This document shows positions 28,085 through 36,616 of a stretch of 64,000 nt of DNA, one piece after another. How positions within the stretch are numbered: the stretch's first letter is position 1; each line of letters begins with the position of its first letter. Under the pieces are notes generated by a model, which saw only the letters and a list, made by a program, of their open reading frames with translations, did no database searches and was not told the origin of the DNA. Made by a program: the position numbers and the translations under genes. The stretch is taken from the NCBI GenBank assembly GCA_902581585.1, contig CACHPB010000001.1:186001-250000 (forward strand). Direction: 5' to 3'. This DNA comes from an uncultured Pelagibacteraceae bacterium (lineage in GTDB: Bacteria; Pseudomonadota; Alphaproteobacteria; Pelagibacterales; Pelagibacteraceae).

Positions 28085-28837
28085 ATGAAAAAAAAATTTT
28101 CAGAGAAAAAAACAAAAAATTTTTATGATAAACTTATGAATGGTAAATCAATTTTTACATTTTTTACCAAAGATACAAGGTACAATGTAGATACAATTTT
28201 AAAAAAAAATAATATAGAAGTGTATTTTGATAATGAAGTTAAGAAAATAATAAATAAGGATGATTTAATATTAGATTATGGTTGTGGACCAGGTACTTTT
28301 TCAATAAAATTATCTAAATTAACAAATAAAAATGTGCATTCTGTTGATATTAGTAAACAATTTTTAGAAGAGTGCGAAAAAAGTAAAAAAAAATATAATT
28401 CAGATAATATAAAAACACAGTTGATAGAGGGAAACAAATTACCTTTTAATAATGACTATTTTGACAAAGTTTTATTATTCGATGTAATTCATCATCTGGA
28501 AGAACCAGAAATAGCCCTAAGAGAAATCTATAGAGTATTAAAAAAAAATGGTAAAATCATAATTTATGAACCAAACAAACTAAATCCTTTAATTGCTTTA
28601 ATGCATTTAATTGATCCTATTGAAAGAGGTTTGCTTAAATTTGGTACAAAAAAAACCTATTTAAATCTTTTAAAAAAAGTAAATTTAAAAATTACATTTG
28701 ATCAATATAGTGGAATTATAGTAGGACCAGACTCCTTAATATTTGAAATGATAAGTATAATATTAAACAAAAACTTCATCTTTAAGTATTTTGGTTGGCT
28801 GAACCCAAAAATTTTCTTAATAGCTGAAAAAAATTAA
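28085..28837 (+). CDS. Class I SAM-dependent methyltransferase
   Basis: A 250-residue methyltransferase. Motif I is LDYGCGPGTFSIKLS, followed by the acidic SVDIS end of beta-2, the post-motif KLPFNNDYFDKVLLFDVIHHLEE and the GKIIIYEPN strand. It has an extra N-terminal segment of about 50 residues and a C-terminal part with hydrophobic stretches. The substrate is unknown; the radical SAM-UbiA neighbours suggest a lipid or polyprenyl-linked product. The 3' end overlaps the convergent membrane-protein gene by 4 bp. Confidence 0.83.
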   Translation: MKKKFSEKKTKNFYDKLMNGKSIFTFFTKDTRYNVDTILKKNNIEVYFDNEVKKIINKDDLILDYGCGPGTFSIKLSKLTNKNVHSVDISKQFLEECEKSKKKYNSDNIKTQLIEGNKLPFNNDYFDKVLLFDVIHHLEEPEIALREIYRVLKKNGKIIIYEPNKLNPLIALMHLIDPIERGLLKFGTKKTYLNLLKKVNLKITFDQYSGIIVGPDSLIFEMISIILNKNFIFKYFGWLNPKIFLIAEKN

Positions 28838-30123
28838 ATTTTATACTTATTTACGTTGATAAAAGAAATATATATTAGCACGACACCAACGTACGGCGCG
28901 TGAGAAAAAATAAACGCTTTCCATCCAATCAATTCATTTGGATAATACAAAAAAGCTTTATAATAGTTAAATAAATTGAGATCATCCATAATACTAATAG
29001 GAATAATATTTCCAAAAAATAAAAGACCTAAAAAGAATATTATTATTATTCTGTAGCTTTGTCGAAAATCAGAATAATTATTTCCAATAAGTGGCGAAAG
29101 TATACATATAAAATACATTAAAGATTTTTCGATAGAAACTTCAAAAAATAAAAAAAGAAAGCTAAATCCAGATAAAATGTAAAATTTTATCAAACTTTCT
29201 TCTCTAGATAAATTTATTTTGTTAGGATTTTGAATTTTAAAGATTCTCATAAATATAAATAAAATTGAAAATATATATAAAAATGAAAATATTATTATTA
29301 AAGTTTTATTTATTAAATCGATGTTTAATTGTTCAGTATCCAAGAAAATAAAATTTGAATAAATTGTTAACTTCAAAATTAAAGTTCTCAAATCAAAAAG
29401 TTCAAAGCTTATTGGCGGCGTGAAATTGTTTGTATCTGTAATCAAATTTATAATTATGTTTATTGGATATTTAATTTGCGACAAATTAAACACAATATAA
29501 GTTAGAAATAATAAAAAAAGAAAAATCAAAAAATGAAAGAATAATTTTCGCTCTTTTTTAATTATTAGTGATATAAATAGAATTGTCCCAAACGGTATTA
29601 TTAATATAAATTTATAATAAATTCCAAAAATTATGACAAGTGCTGAGTAAAAATATTTCTTTTTAAGAAAAAAATAAAATTGTAAAATTGATAATAGGGC
29701 AGTAATTAAATCACCAGAACCATAAATAAAAGAATAATATAATGATGATGACATCAAAATTATTAGCAATATTAATACATCGTAAATATTTTGATTATAT
29801 TTTTCATAAACTTTTATACGAAACAATTTAAACACTACATAAATTAAAATATTTAAACATATAAATTCAATGATTTTAAAAATTAAATTTTTATTCTTGT
29901 TGTCGTTAATGTATTTATAGCTCTCAAAAAAAATTGGTCCCCATTCTCTATTTTTTTCAAGTTTTGAATCTAATTTGGAAATTTTTTTATTAAAAATTTG
30001 ATCTGCATAATTTTTGTTTAATATTGCATTATTATCTAAAAAAAAAAATTTTATGAATATGAGAAATAATAAAAAAACTAAAACAATTTTATGATTACGG
30101 TGAAAAAAATCACTTTTTATCAT
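28834..30123 (-). CDS. Polytopic membrane protein, possible GT-C glycosyltransferase
   Basis: A 429-residue protein with about ten to eleven transmembrane helices. An early polar loop (about residues 40-68, containing EKNREWGPIFFESYKYIND) precedes the second helix, which matches the layout of GT-C mannosyltransferases that use lipid-linked donors (PIG-M/DUF2029-like). I see no unambiguous catalytic Asp-x-Asp. The context of UbiA and methyltransferase genes fits lipid-linked sugar chemistry. The call is tentative. Confidence 0.6.
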   Translation of the reverse strand: MIKSDFFHRNHKIVLVFLLFLIFIKFFFLDNNAILNKNYADQIFNKKISKLDSKLEKNREWGPIFFESYKYINDNKNKNLIFKIIEFICLNILIYVVFKLFRIKVYEKYNQNIYDVLILLIILMSSSLYYSFIYGSGDLITALLSILQFYFFLKKKYFYSALVIIFGIYYKFILIIPFGTILFISLIIKKERKLFFHFLIFLFLLFLTYIVFNLSQIKYPINIIINLITDTNNFTPPISFELFDLRTLILKLTIYSNFIFLDTEQLNIDLINKTLIIIFSFLYIFSILFIFMRIFKIQNPNKINLSREESLIKFYILSGFSFLFLFFEVSIEKSLMYFICILSPLIGNNYSDFRQSYRIIIIFFLGLLFFGNIIPISIMDDLNLFNYYKAFLYYPNELIGWKAFIFSHAPYVGVVLIYISFINVNKYKI

Positions 30124-30357
30124 TTTGATAACTAAACATTCTTTGTGATTTTAGACTTTTTATTACTTTCAAGTCAAATCTTTAAACAACTAGTAACATT
30201 TTTTACAACTAATTCAACACGGAATAATCTCAAATAATTGTTGAACCAAAAATAAATAAATTCATTTTATTTATTCATAGATTAATCTTGAGGAAATTTG
30301 ATTTAAATGTAAAATTTTAAAAATTTAACTAAATTAAGTTTTTTAAAACATTATTTT
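30124..30357. promoter_or_regulatory. Divergent intergenic region
   Basis: These 234 bp lie between two divergent genes and contain no open frame. It is nearly all A/T, with an imperfect AT-only inverted repeat around 30250-30275. Promoters for both neighbours are expected here, but no match is good enough to name. Confidence 0.3.
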
Positions 30358-31284
30358 ATGAAATGTGTAATTTGTAAAAAAATATTAAAAAAATATATTG
30401 ATGTTAAAAACTTAGAAAATTTCAAAAAATTTAAACTTTTAAAGTGTCAAAATTGTGAACATACACAAACCTATTTTTCTAAAAATACTGATCTACAAAA
30501 ATATTATAATGTTAAATACTATGGCACAAATAAACAGAAGTTCACTTTTTTTTTTGAAAAAATTTCAATAGCAACAAGGTTTTTTAGAATAAAAAAATTA
30601 TTATTTAAAAAAAATAAAAAAATTCTTGATATAGGTTTTGGGCGGGGAATTGAATTAAGTATTCTTCAAAAAAAAAATCAAACTTATGGGGTTGAAATTA
30701 ATGATAAGAATTTCAAAAAACTTAATAAGATTGGTATTAAAACTTATTTATTTAAAAATTTTATAAAAGAAAAATTTAATCTTAGTTTTGATTATATTAT
30801 GATGTGGCATAATCTAGAGCATCAAAAACATATAAGCACGGTCTTAAAAAAATGTCACAAAATTGTAAAAAAAAATGGATACTTGATTATTGAAGTGCCC
30901 AATTCAAATTCCTTTCAATCAAAAATAGATAGAAAAAATTGGATATACTGGGATGTGCCCCGTCATAATCACCATTTTTCATCACAAAGCATTACTAAAT
31001 TATTAAAACAAAATGGATTTTCTATCAAAAAAATTAAAACTTTTTCTTTAGAATATGGAGGATTTGGAATGTTGAGTTCTTTGCTGAATTTTTTTTTCAA
31101 TAATAAAAATTTACTTTTTAAACAAATTCAAAGCAATAATGTAAAAAAATTTAACAAGTTTAAATTATCTATATTTCTAATTTTCTCATTTGCTTTGTCT
31201 CCATTTGCATTAATAATTGAACTTGTTGCTAGCTATATATTTAAGAGTGGGTCTGTATTAAATGTAGTTGCTAAAAAAATATAA
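30358..31284 (+). CDS. Zinc-ribbon SAM-dependent methyltransferase
   Basis: A 308-residue protein opening with a two-Cys-pair zinc ribbon (CVICKK ... CQNC within the first 40 residues), then a class I methyltransferase core: motif I LDIGFGRGIELSILQ, acidic VEIND and MMWHNLEHQK. Proteins of this build modify sugars in envelope polysaccharide synthesis. A hydrophobic segment lies near residues 265-290. Its stop is only about 36 bp upstream of the oldest tRNA-Leu fragment, so it is the last gene of the chromosome before the stacked islands. Confidence 0.8.
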   Translation: MKCVICKKILKKYIDVKNLENFKKFKLLKCQNCEHTQTYFSKNTDLQKYYNVKYYGTNKQKFTFFFEKISIATRFFRIKKLLFKKNKKILDIGFGRGIELSILQKKNQTYGVEINDKNFKKLNKIGIKTYLFKNFIKEKFNLSFDYIMMWHNLEHQKHISTVLKKCHKIVKKNGYLIIEVPNSNSFQSKIDRKNWIYWDVPRHNHHFSSQSITKLLKQNGFSIKKIKTFSLEYGGFGMLSSLLNFFFNNKNLLFKQIQSNNVKKFNKFKLSIFLIFSFALSPFALIIELVASYIFKSGSVLNVVAKKI

Positions 31285-31320
31285 TAAATATTTCTATAAA
31301 AACTCATGAAATTAATTTAT

Positions 31321-31359
31321 GCTCTCTTGGTGAAATTTGTAGACACAAAGAACTTAAAA
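31321..31359 (+). pseudogene. Decayed 5' half of tRNA-Leu(UAA), oldest attachment scar
   Basis: This 39-nt stretch matches the first 39 nt of the intact tRNA-Leu at 47266 with four substitutions (positions 3, 7, 18 and 31 of the tRNA). It lacks the 3' half. It sits downstream of sequence similar to the last 40 nt of the tRNA-Leu promoter module (AAACTCATGAAATTAA). As the leftmost and most degraded copy, it probably is the chromosome's original 5' half, left behind by the first insertion. Confidence 0.85.
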
Positions 31360-31496
31360 AACATAGGGTAGGGATATTTTATGGTCTCATACAGTCTTAA
31401 TTCCCATTAAATCCTATACTTTAAAAAAAAATTTAATTATTTTTATTGGAAAATATGAATAATAAATTCTCTCAGGCTAACGTAGACTAAAAGTTG
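31360..31496 (+). repeat. Left-end repeat shared with island C
   Basis: This sequence aligns with 40690-40838. Both have ACATAGGGTAG, GTCTCATACAGTCTTA, CCCATTAAATCCTA and TTGGAAAATATGAATAATAA in the same order and spacing, except that island C has one extra ~10-bp unit. One 11-bp arm-like unit at 31486-31496 (ACTAAAAGTTG) still resembles the island C arm sequence; the first unit has decayed. Confidence 0.75.
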
Positions 31497-32060
31497 TATA
31501 ACAATTTCTTACATTCTTTGTTAATATATATCGTGAGATATATTTTAATATTTCTAGGCTTATTATTTTTATATTCTTGTACAACAGGCCAAGAATTAAT
31601 TTCATCTGGAAAAATTCAAAAGGGACTTTCCAAACAAGATATGAGAAGTAAGTTCATGAGCTCCACATTAAGCGAAGATCCTTTTTTACCAGAGGGCGGA
31701 AGACTCTATTTTAGTGAAACAAAAACTGAAATTATATATCCATCTTCGAAATCATATTTTTATGTTTTTACAAATGTTTTTAAGCCAATGAAATGTGGAA
31801 ATTGGGCGTGTGACTTAGGAAATGGATACTACGACTCTTGGCACGTCTCTATTCCAGCTGCTAGAAAATATATAGATGAAACTTATGGAAATAAGAAAAA
31901 AACAGTTACAAAAAAGCAAAAAAAAGTATTGCCTAAAATCTCAAAACCAAAATCATCTGATAAAATTGATAAACTGCAAGAACTTATAAATAAATTTGAA
32001 AAAGGGGTTATATCACGAGAAGAATTTAATAAACAAAAAAAAGAACTTTTGCAAAATTAG
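31494..32060 (+). CDS. Lipoprotein with SHOCT-like C-terminal motif
   Basis: A 188-residue protein with a hydrophobic N terminus ending in a lipobox (LLFLYSC, Cys near residue 29), giving an exported lipoprotein. The start is a TTG; another TTG and a GTG lie downstream, and the first ATG comes after the lipobox so it cannot be the start. The middle has two Cys (CGNWAC). The last 32 residues (LQELINKFEKGVISREEF...) look like a SHOCT oligomerisation motif. First gene of island A; the next gene follows after 3 bp. Confidence 0.7.
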   Translation: MYNNFLHSLLIYIVRYILIFLGLLFLYSCTTGQELISSGKIQKGLSKQDMRSKFMSSTLSEDPFLPEGGRLYFSETKTEIIYPSSKSYFYVFTNVFKPMKCGNWACDLGNGYYDSWHVSIPAARKYIDETYGNKKKTVTKKQKKVLPKISKPKSSDKIDKLQELINKFEKGVISREEFNKQKKELLQN

Positions 32061-32063
32061 AAA

Positions 32064-33767
32064 ATGAAAAGAGTTTTATATATTTTAGTTATTCTTTTAT
32101 TCAGTTCAACAAACTCTAATGGATCAAAGAACGATGAAATAAAAAAAATTAATGAAATGTATATCAATGGATATATTACACAAACCGAATGTGAAGATTT
32201 GAAATATGATGTTTGGAAGGAATTTTTTCCTGATAAATCTTTTAAGTGTGATAATTTAAAACAGAAGACCGTTGTAAAAAAGAAGGGCAACTCTCTAAAA
32301 GAAATACTGGAATATAGTGAAGAATATAAAGTTGATGGTAAATTTATATTTGACTCTAAAGATTATGCAATATGGACTAAAAAAGATTTTAAAGATGATG
32401 GAAGTGAAAGAAAATATTTAGCAATCATACATCCTAATAGTGACAATACCAATAAAGAGCAACATTTTATAATTTATTATAAAAATAGTATAGCTTATCA
32501 AACATTTGAGGATCCTAATGGAGATAACACAACTAATAAATGGCACACAAGTTTAGATGAAGTTGCATGGTATAGCTCAAGACATATTTTTTTAAAAAAT
32601 AATGATATAGGCGGACACAAAACTTATTATGGTAAATGGTTTATAAGAGATAAAAAAAAATGGGTTATTGGTGTATTTGTGGATATTAAGGATAGCGATG
32701 ATGATTGCTGGATAGCTTATGGTTACGACGTAAGTTCCATCGATCATCATAAATGTGCTAAAGAATTACTTGGAAGTAAACTTACAAGAAATAAAAAAAA
32801 ACAATATTTTGAAATAGCTAAAAGATATGCTTTGGAGGCAGAAGAATATTTTTATTATATTAAGGATTTGGAAAAATCATATTATGCAGAGGTTACAGAC
32901 GGTAAAATTGATCAGCAAAAATTATTAGTTGAAAAAAATAAACCAAGTAAACTTGATGAAGAAAAAAAATTTCTTGAAAAAGAAAAACAAAAACTAGAGG
33001 AAGAAAAGTTAAAAATTGCTGAAGAAAGAAGAAAGCTTGAGAAAGAGAAACAAAAATTAGCTCAAAAAATTAAAGAAAAAAATGAAAATGAAAAATTGTA
33101 TCCATTTGGATCAGGAACAGGGTTTTTAACATCAACTGGAAATAACGCAAATATTGTTACAAATTTTCATGTCATAGACAATTGCGATCAAGTGGTAATT
33201 GCACACAAGGGCAACAGAATTAAGAGCAAAATATATGCAATTGATCAAACAAATGATATGGCCATTCTTAAAGCAAAAATTAATGGATCAAAATTTTTCC
33301 ATGTAGCATCAGAGGATGTTCAGTTATTAGAGGATATTATAATTGCAGGATTTCCACTAGGAAAAGAAGTCAGTGGCAATGTTAAAGTTACCAAAGGGAG
33401 CGTTTCATCATTGGCTGGCTTTGGTGATAATTCATCAAACTTTCAAACTGATGCAGCTATAAATCAAGGTAATAGCGGAGGACCAATTATTAACGAAAAA
33501 GGAAACGTAGTTGGAGTTGCGGTTGCAACATGGGTTGAGGAAGGTGTTCAAGGTGTTCATTTTGGAATTAAATCTTCATCTTTACGATCTTTCGCAAAAA
33601 CACATAATATTAACCTTAATGCTCCAAGAAATGCAAAATTAACTAATAAAGAATTAGGTGAATTAATCACTGAGGCTACAGTTTATTTAGAATGTCAAAT
33701 GACTAAAGCTAAAATTGAAAAAATAATAAAGGAAGAGGAAAAAGCCGAAAAAGCAAAGAAAAACTAA
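32064..33767 (+). CDS. Exported trypsin-like (HtrA-type) serine protease with coiled coil
   Basis: A 567-residue protein: signal peptide (residues 1-20), a SHOCT-like helix pair (about 24-50), an unrecognised beta-rich region (about 80-250), a highly charged coiled coil (about 285-350) and a chymotrypsin-fold protease (about 355-525). The catalytic triad is intact: H369 in TNFHVIDN, D398 in TNDMA and S471 in GNSGGP. There is no PDZ domain, unlike DegP/DegQ. The combination suggests a periplasmic protease whose activity or placement is set by the coiled coil and SHOCT-like part. The three neighbouring exported genes are possible partners or substrates. Confidence 0.82.
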   Translation: MKRVLYILVILLFSSTNSNGSKNDEIKKINEMYINGYITQTECEDLKYDVWKEFFPDKSFKCDNLKQKTVVKKKGNSLKEILEYSEEYKVDGKFIFDSKDYAIWTKKDFKDDGSERKYLAIIHPNSDNTNKEQHFIIYYKNSIAYQTFEDPNGDNTTNKWHTSLDEVAWYSSRHIFLKNNDIGGHKTYYGKWFIRDKKKWVIGVFVDIKDSDDDCWIAYGYDVSSIDHHKCAKELLGSKLTRNKKKQYFEIAKRYALEAEEYFYYIKDLEKSYYAEVTDGKIDQQKLLVEKNKPSKLDEEKKFLEKEKQKLEEEKLKIAEERRKLEKEKQKLAQKIKEKNENEKLYPFGSGTGFLTSTGNNANIVTNFHVIDNCDQVVIAHKGNRIKSKIYAIDQTNDMAILKAKINGSKFFHVASEDVQLLEDIIIAGFPLGKEVSGNVKVTKGSVSSLAGFGDNSSNFQTDAAINQGNSGGPIINEKGNVVGVAVATWVEEGVQGVHFGIKSSSLRSFAKTHNINLNAPRNAKLTNKELGELITEATVYLECQMTKAKIEKIIKEEEKAEKAKKN

Positions 33768-33772
33768 TTTAA

Positions 33773-34372
33773 ATGAAAAAAAGTATTTTAATTATTGTTA
33801 TTTTTTTATTTTCTATAAAAAATATTTCATCCAATGAAAATGTCGACTCTTATTCTTTGTTTTATGAGGAAGATGGAGAAGGTGCATTAATTCTTTATTA
33901 TCAAAACGATGATATATTTGGACAAATTATATCATACGGAGGATACAAATGGTTTAAAACCACATATACTAAATCTGACAATGAAACTTCAACTTTTATT
34001 CAACCATCTAATTTAGGAATATCAATGAATCAGGACTCTTGGATGCAGCCAAGATATGAAATTGATGAGTTCGTTTATGAATTTGAGGAAATTAATAACG
34101 ATCAATTTTTAACATTTTATTCACCAGAAGCTACTCAAACTATAGTTGGCTACATGACAAGAAACGAGTCTTTTTCAATCGCCTCCTCATCAAGCGTTGC
34201 CTGGTATGCAGGTACTTTTATTCCAATAAAAAATACAAAGAATCTAGATGATTTGCTTAAGCTAAATACAAAAACTTTCTGTATGCTGATAAACGATCAA
34301 ACAATAATAAATGTGAAGAGTAAACAGCTTAATATAGAAGATCTCACAACTTATAGAGAACCTTGTATATGA
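33773..34372 (+). CDS. Secreted protein of unknown function (island A)
   Basis: A 199-residue protein with a signal peptide (KKSILIIVIFLFSIKNISS) and a mature part of beta-strand character rich in aromatic and acidic residues (for example GALILYYQNDDIFGQIISYGG). No family is recognised. It starts 5 bp after the protease stop, and its stop codon overlaps the next ATG (ATGA), so it is translated in the same operon. Confidence 0.68.
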   Translation: MKKSILIIVIFLFSIKNISSNENVDSYSLFYEEDGEGALILYYQNDDIFGQIISYGGYKWFKTTYTKSDNETSTFIQPSNLGISMNQDSWMQPRYEIDEFVYEFEEINNDQFLTFYSPEATQTIVGYMTRNESFSIASSSSVAWYAGTFIPIKNTKNLDDLLKLNTKTFCMLINDQTIINVKSKQLNIEDLTTYREPCI

Positions 34373-35475
34373 AATTACTAATTAAAACAATCATTTTATT
34401 ATTAGTTTGTTCTAATCTGTCTTTTTCTGCAACAAAAGCAGAGGATGAAATTAGTAAGCAACTTAAAAATTTAGAAAAAGTAATTGGTACATCTTTTAAG
34501 GCAATTAGCGGCAAAGGTTTAGGCAAAAAAGAAACAGAAAAATTTCTTTTAGAATATGTTTTAATACTGCAAGATGAAAGGGGAGATGGAGAGGTTACAT
34601 ACTTATTTAATGAGTCTGAATATGTAAGGTATAAAAATTACGAGGAAATTTCCTCAGGAGCATGGAGGTTTACTAAAACAGGTAAATTAAGAATTTTTAA
34701 CGATGACGTTAAATTGACATGGAAAATTAAGCTGGGAAAAGAAAATAAAATTAATATTAAAACAAAATATGATCCAATAGGTAAGCTATATAAATTTAAA
34801 TATAAAATCAAATCAGTTTATATAACTGAATTAATTGATTTTAGAAAAAAAATACAAGAAGATAAAGAACGTCTTGAACAAGAAAAACTTGACGCACAAA
34901 GAAAAGCAGAGGAAGAAAAAAAACGTCTAGAACAAGAAAAACTTGACGCACAAAGAAAAGCAGAGGAAGATAAACAACGTCTTGAACAAGAAAAACTAGA
35001 TGCACAAAGAAAAGCTGAGGAAGAAAAACAACGTCTAGAACAAGAAAAACTTGACGCACAAAGAAAAGCAGAGGAAGAAAAAAAACGTCTAGAACAAGAA
35101 AAACTTGATACAGAAAGAAAAGCTGAGGTAGAAAAAGCTAGGTTAGAGAAAGAAATTGCCGAACAAAAAAGAATTCTAGAAAAAGAAAAACAACGTCTAG
35201 AACAAGAAAAACTTGACGCACAAAGAAAAGCAGAGGTAGAAAAAGCTAGATTAGAGAAAGAAGTTACTGAACAAAAAAGAATTCTTGAAGAAGAAAAAGC
35301 CAAATTAGAAAAGGAAATTGCTGAACAAAAAAGAAAGCTGGAGTTAGAAAAATTATATATTGAATTAGAACCTAATTTCAGAAAAAAATGTCAAAAGAAA
35401 TTATTAAATGATCTTTATGAGATTGGAACACCTGAATATAAAGCTTGTATTTTAAATAAAGGACCAAAAAAATAA
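34369..35475 (+). CDS. Secreted coiled-coil repeat protein
   Basis: A 368-residue protein starting at ATG 34369, set by the ATGA overlap with the preceding stop (an in-frame TTG lies two codons upstream). It has a signal peptide (LLIKTIILLLVCSNLSFSA), a globular region to about residue 155, then nine 18-residue coiled-coil repeats of the type RLEQEKLDAQRKAEEEK up to about residue 330, and a short Cys-containing end (KKCQKKLLNDLYEIGTPEYK). The globular domain has alternating hydrophobic strands (SGAWRFTKTGKLRIF). It may form an extended periplasmic rod, and the coiled coil resembles that of the protease two genes upstream. Confidence 0.72.
   Translation: MKLLIKTIILLLVCSNLSFSATKAEDEISKQLKNLEKVIGTSFKAISGKGLGKKETEKFLLEYVLILQDERGDGEVTYLFNESEYVRYKNYEEISSGAWRFTKTGKLRIFNDDVKLTWKIKLGKENKINIKTKYDPIGKLYKFKYKIKSVYITELIDFRKKIQEDKERLEQEKLDAQRKAEEEKKRLEQEKLDAQRKAEEDKQRLEQEKLDAQRKAEEEKQRLEQEKLDAQRKAEEEKKRLEQEKLDTERKAEVEKARLEKEIAEQKRILEKEKQRLEQEKLDAQRKAEVEKARLEKEVTEQKRILEEEKAKLEKEIAEQKRKLELEKLYIELEPNFRKKCQKKLLNDLYEIGTPEYKACILNKGPKK
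34870..35355 (+). repeat. 54-bp tandem coding repeat
   Basis: The DNA repeats with a 54-bp period (18 codons) from 34870, with unit starts at 34924, 34978, 35032, 35086, 35140, 35194, 35248 and 35302. Units 1-5 and 7 are the close RLEQEKLDAQRK type; units 6, 8 and 9 are a variant RLEKEIAEQKRIL type. Mixed near-exact and divergent units suggest recent unit duplication or gene conversion. Confidence 0.9.
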
Positions 35476-35478
35476 TAA

Positions 35479-35539
35479 TTTACTTATTTATATTGTTGAA
35501 TTATAAATTTTGACGTAAACACTCATGAAATTAACTCAT
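35479..35539 (+). promoter_or_regulatory. tRNA-Leu promoter module, copy 1
   Basis: A 61-nt segment ending directly before the tRNA fragment at 35540. It aligns without gaps to 43120-43180 and 47205-47265. TTGTTG at 35493-35498 and TAAACA at 35516-35521 are spaced by 17 bp. If active it now drives a truncated tRNA. Confidence 0.65.
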
Positions 35540-35578
35540 GCCCTCGTGGTGAAATTGGTAGACACAAAGGACTTAAAA
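35540..35578 (+). pseudogene. 5' half of tRNA-Leu(UAA), attachment scar 2
   Basis: An exact 39-nt copy of the 5' end of the intact tRNA-Leu (acceptor 5' strand, D arm and anticodon stem 5' strand through the AAAA of the anticodon loop). The 3' half is absent; the sequence turns to unrelated T-rich DNA at 35579. It marks the boundary of islands A and B. Confidence 0.9.
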
Positions 35579-35600
35579 TATTTTTTTAGAAAAAGTTAAC

Positions 35601-36464
35601 TTATTTATCTTTCACAGAAATTAATTCTGGATACTTATCAAATAAAATTTCAGCAGGTCTCTCTCCAGACCTTAATGGATCAATTAGCATTACTTGGCTA
35701 GGCATAATATTAGTTAAATTGCAATCTGTACCAAAAAGTTCAAAATAATTAAGTATATCTGAATACCATCTCACTTCAGCTTCCTTTGGTGAAGTAACTT
35801 CAAATGCAACCTTATTTTTACCAAAGTGTTCGAGCACTCCAGTTAGTACATCTGACTTACTATCATGAAGTTCAATTTCTTCATGATCAATAAGCATTGA
35901 AAATGCTCCATATTCAAAAAAAGGTTCAGCACTTTCAACAATTTGTTTTAATGTTGCAGGAGTATTTTTTTTTGTTTTATCCCATCCACTTTCTGGATGA
36001 TGTTCATAAATTATATTCATTCCATTTTTAATTGCATGATTGCACCAAGCTTTAATTTGATTTTCAGGGATGTCTCCAAATGTATTCATGAATTCCATTG
36101 CAGAAAATCCTAAATCTGCCGCAACATCAATTGCTTCATTTACTTTTCCCTTTTTAAAAGCTTTTATAAAATAACCATGATCCAAGTAAGGCTCTATCGA
36201 GTGTTTTTTGTAAAGATCATTTTTACGTTCTAACCATTCCTTTGGATGTCCTAGAACTTGCATTGTTGCAATTTTAACATGGTCAATCCTGTTACCTGCA
36301 ACCTCTAGAAAGTCTTCTAATTCACGAAGTCCCATTCTTTCGTGGTACCAAGGGCCTTCATCAAAACCCACATCTTTCAACCATAGTTGTGATTTAGTTC
36401 TGGGCTTGGGTTCTATAGCATTTAAATCAAATACTTTTGATATCGAATTTTTTGTTTTAGACAT
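35601..36464 (-). CDS. Phosphosulfolactate synthase (ComA)-like protein
   Basis: A 287-residue TIM-barrel protein of the ComA family. Regions matching ComA are LEDFLEVAGNRIDHVKIATM, IEPYLDHGYFIKAFKKGK with a following ADLGFSAMEFMNTFGDI, and the C-terminal NLTNIMPSQVMLIDPLRSG. ComA joins sulfite to phosphoenolpyruvate to give phosphosulfolactate in coenzyme M synthesis; bacterial relatives vary. It is divergent (152 bp) from the transporter genes, with a second ComA-like gene at their other end. The reaction in this organism is not established, and a different C3 or sulfonate substrate is possible. Confidence 0.75.
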   Translation of the reverse strand: MSKTKNSISKVFDLNAIEPKPRTKSQLWLKDVGFDEGPWYHERMGLRELEDFLEVAGNRIDHVKIATMQVLGHPKEWLERKNDLYKKHSIEPYLDHGYFIKAFKKGKVNEAIDVAADLGFSAMEFMNTFGDIPENQIKAWCNHAIKNGMNIIYEHHPESGWDKTKKNTPATLKQIVESAEPFFEYGAFSMLIDHEEIELHDSKSDVLTGVLEHFGKNKVAFEVTSPKEAEVRWYSDILNYFELFGTDCNLTNIMPSQVMLIDPLRSGERPAEILFDKYPELISVKDK

Positions 36465-36555
36465 GTTTTTGCTTTTATATTATTCAAATAGATAAATTTC
36501 TAACTAAATACTTCATTTTCATAGTTTTCTTGGAGATATAAAAAAATATAATTAG

Positions 36556-36585
36556 TTGAAAGACCCATAATGAACACGTTATACT
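36556..36585 (+). promoter_or_regulatory. Promoter of the TctC-type binding protein gene
   Basis: TTGAAA (36556-36561) and TATACT (36580-36585) are separated by 18 bp. A strong Shine-Dalgarno run (AAGGGGGG, about 36603-36610) lies 7 bp before the ATG at 36617. This SD is far stronger than is usual elsewhere in the window, as expected for an abundant periplasmic binding protein. Confidence 0.7.
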
Positions 36586-36616
36586 ACCTCTAACAATATT
36601 CTCAAGGGGGGAAATT

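Larger units (their letters stand above)
31321..35539 (+). mobile_element. tRNA-Leu island A (exported-protein cargo)
   Basis: A 4.2-kb segment between the decayed tRNA fragment at 31321 and an exact fragment at 35540. Its left end (31360-31475) is nearly the same as the left end of island C. The right end carries the 61-nt tRNA-Leu promoter module. It encodes four plus-strand genes, all with export signals, and no integrase. Element-specific arm repeats are decayed at the left and not seen at the right, in line with it being old. Confidence 0.75.

Noticed and set aside
34818-35303. Long minus-strand open frame (161 codons) with Ser-Cys-rich repeats
   Set aside because: It is an antisense shadow of the 54-bp coiled-coil repeat; its apparent repeats come from the sense gene.
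34870-35355. Possible CRISPR-like array
   Set aside because: The 54-bp repeats have no spacers and encode a regular 18-residue heptad-like pattern in frame.
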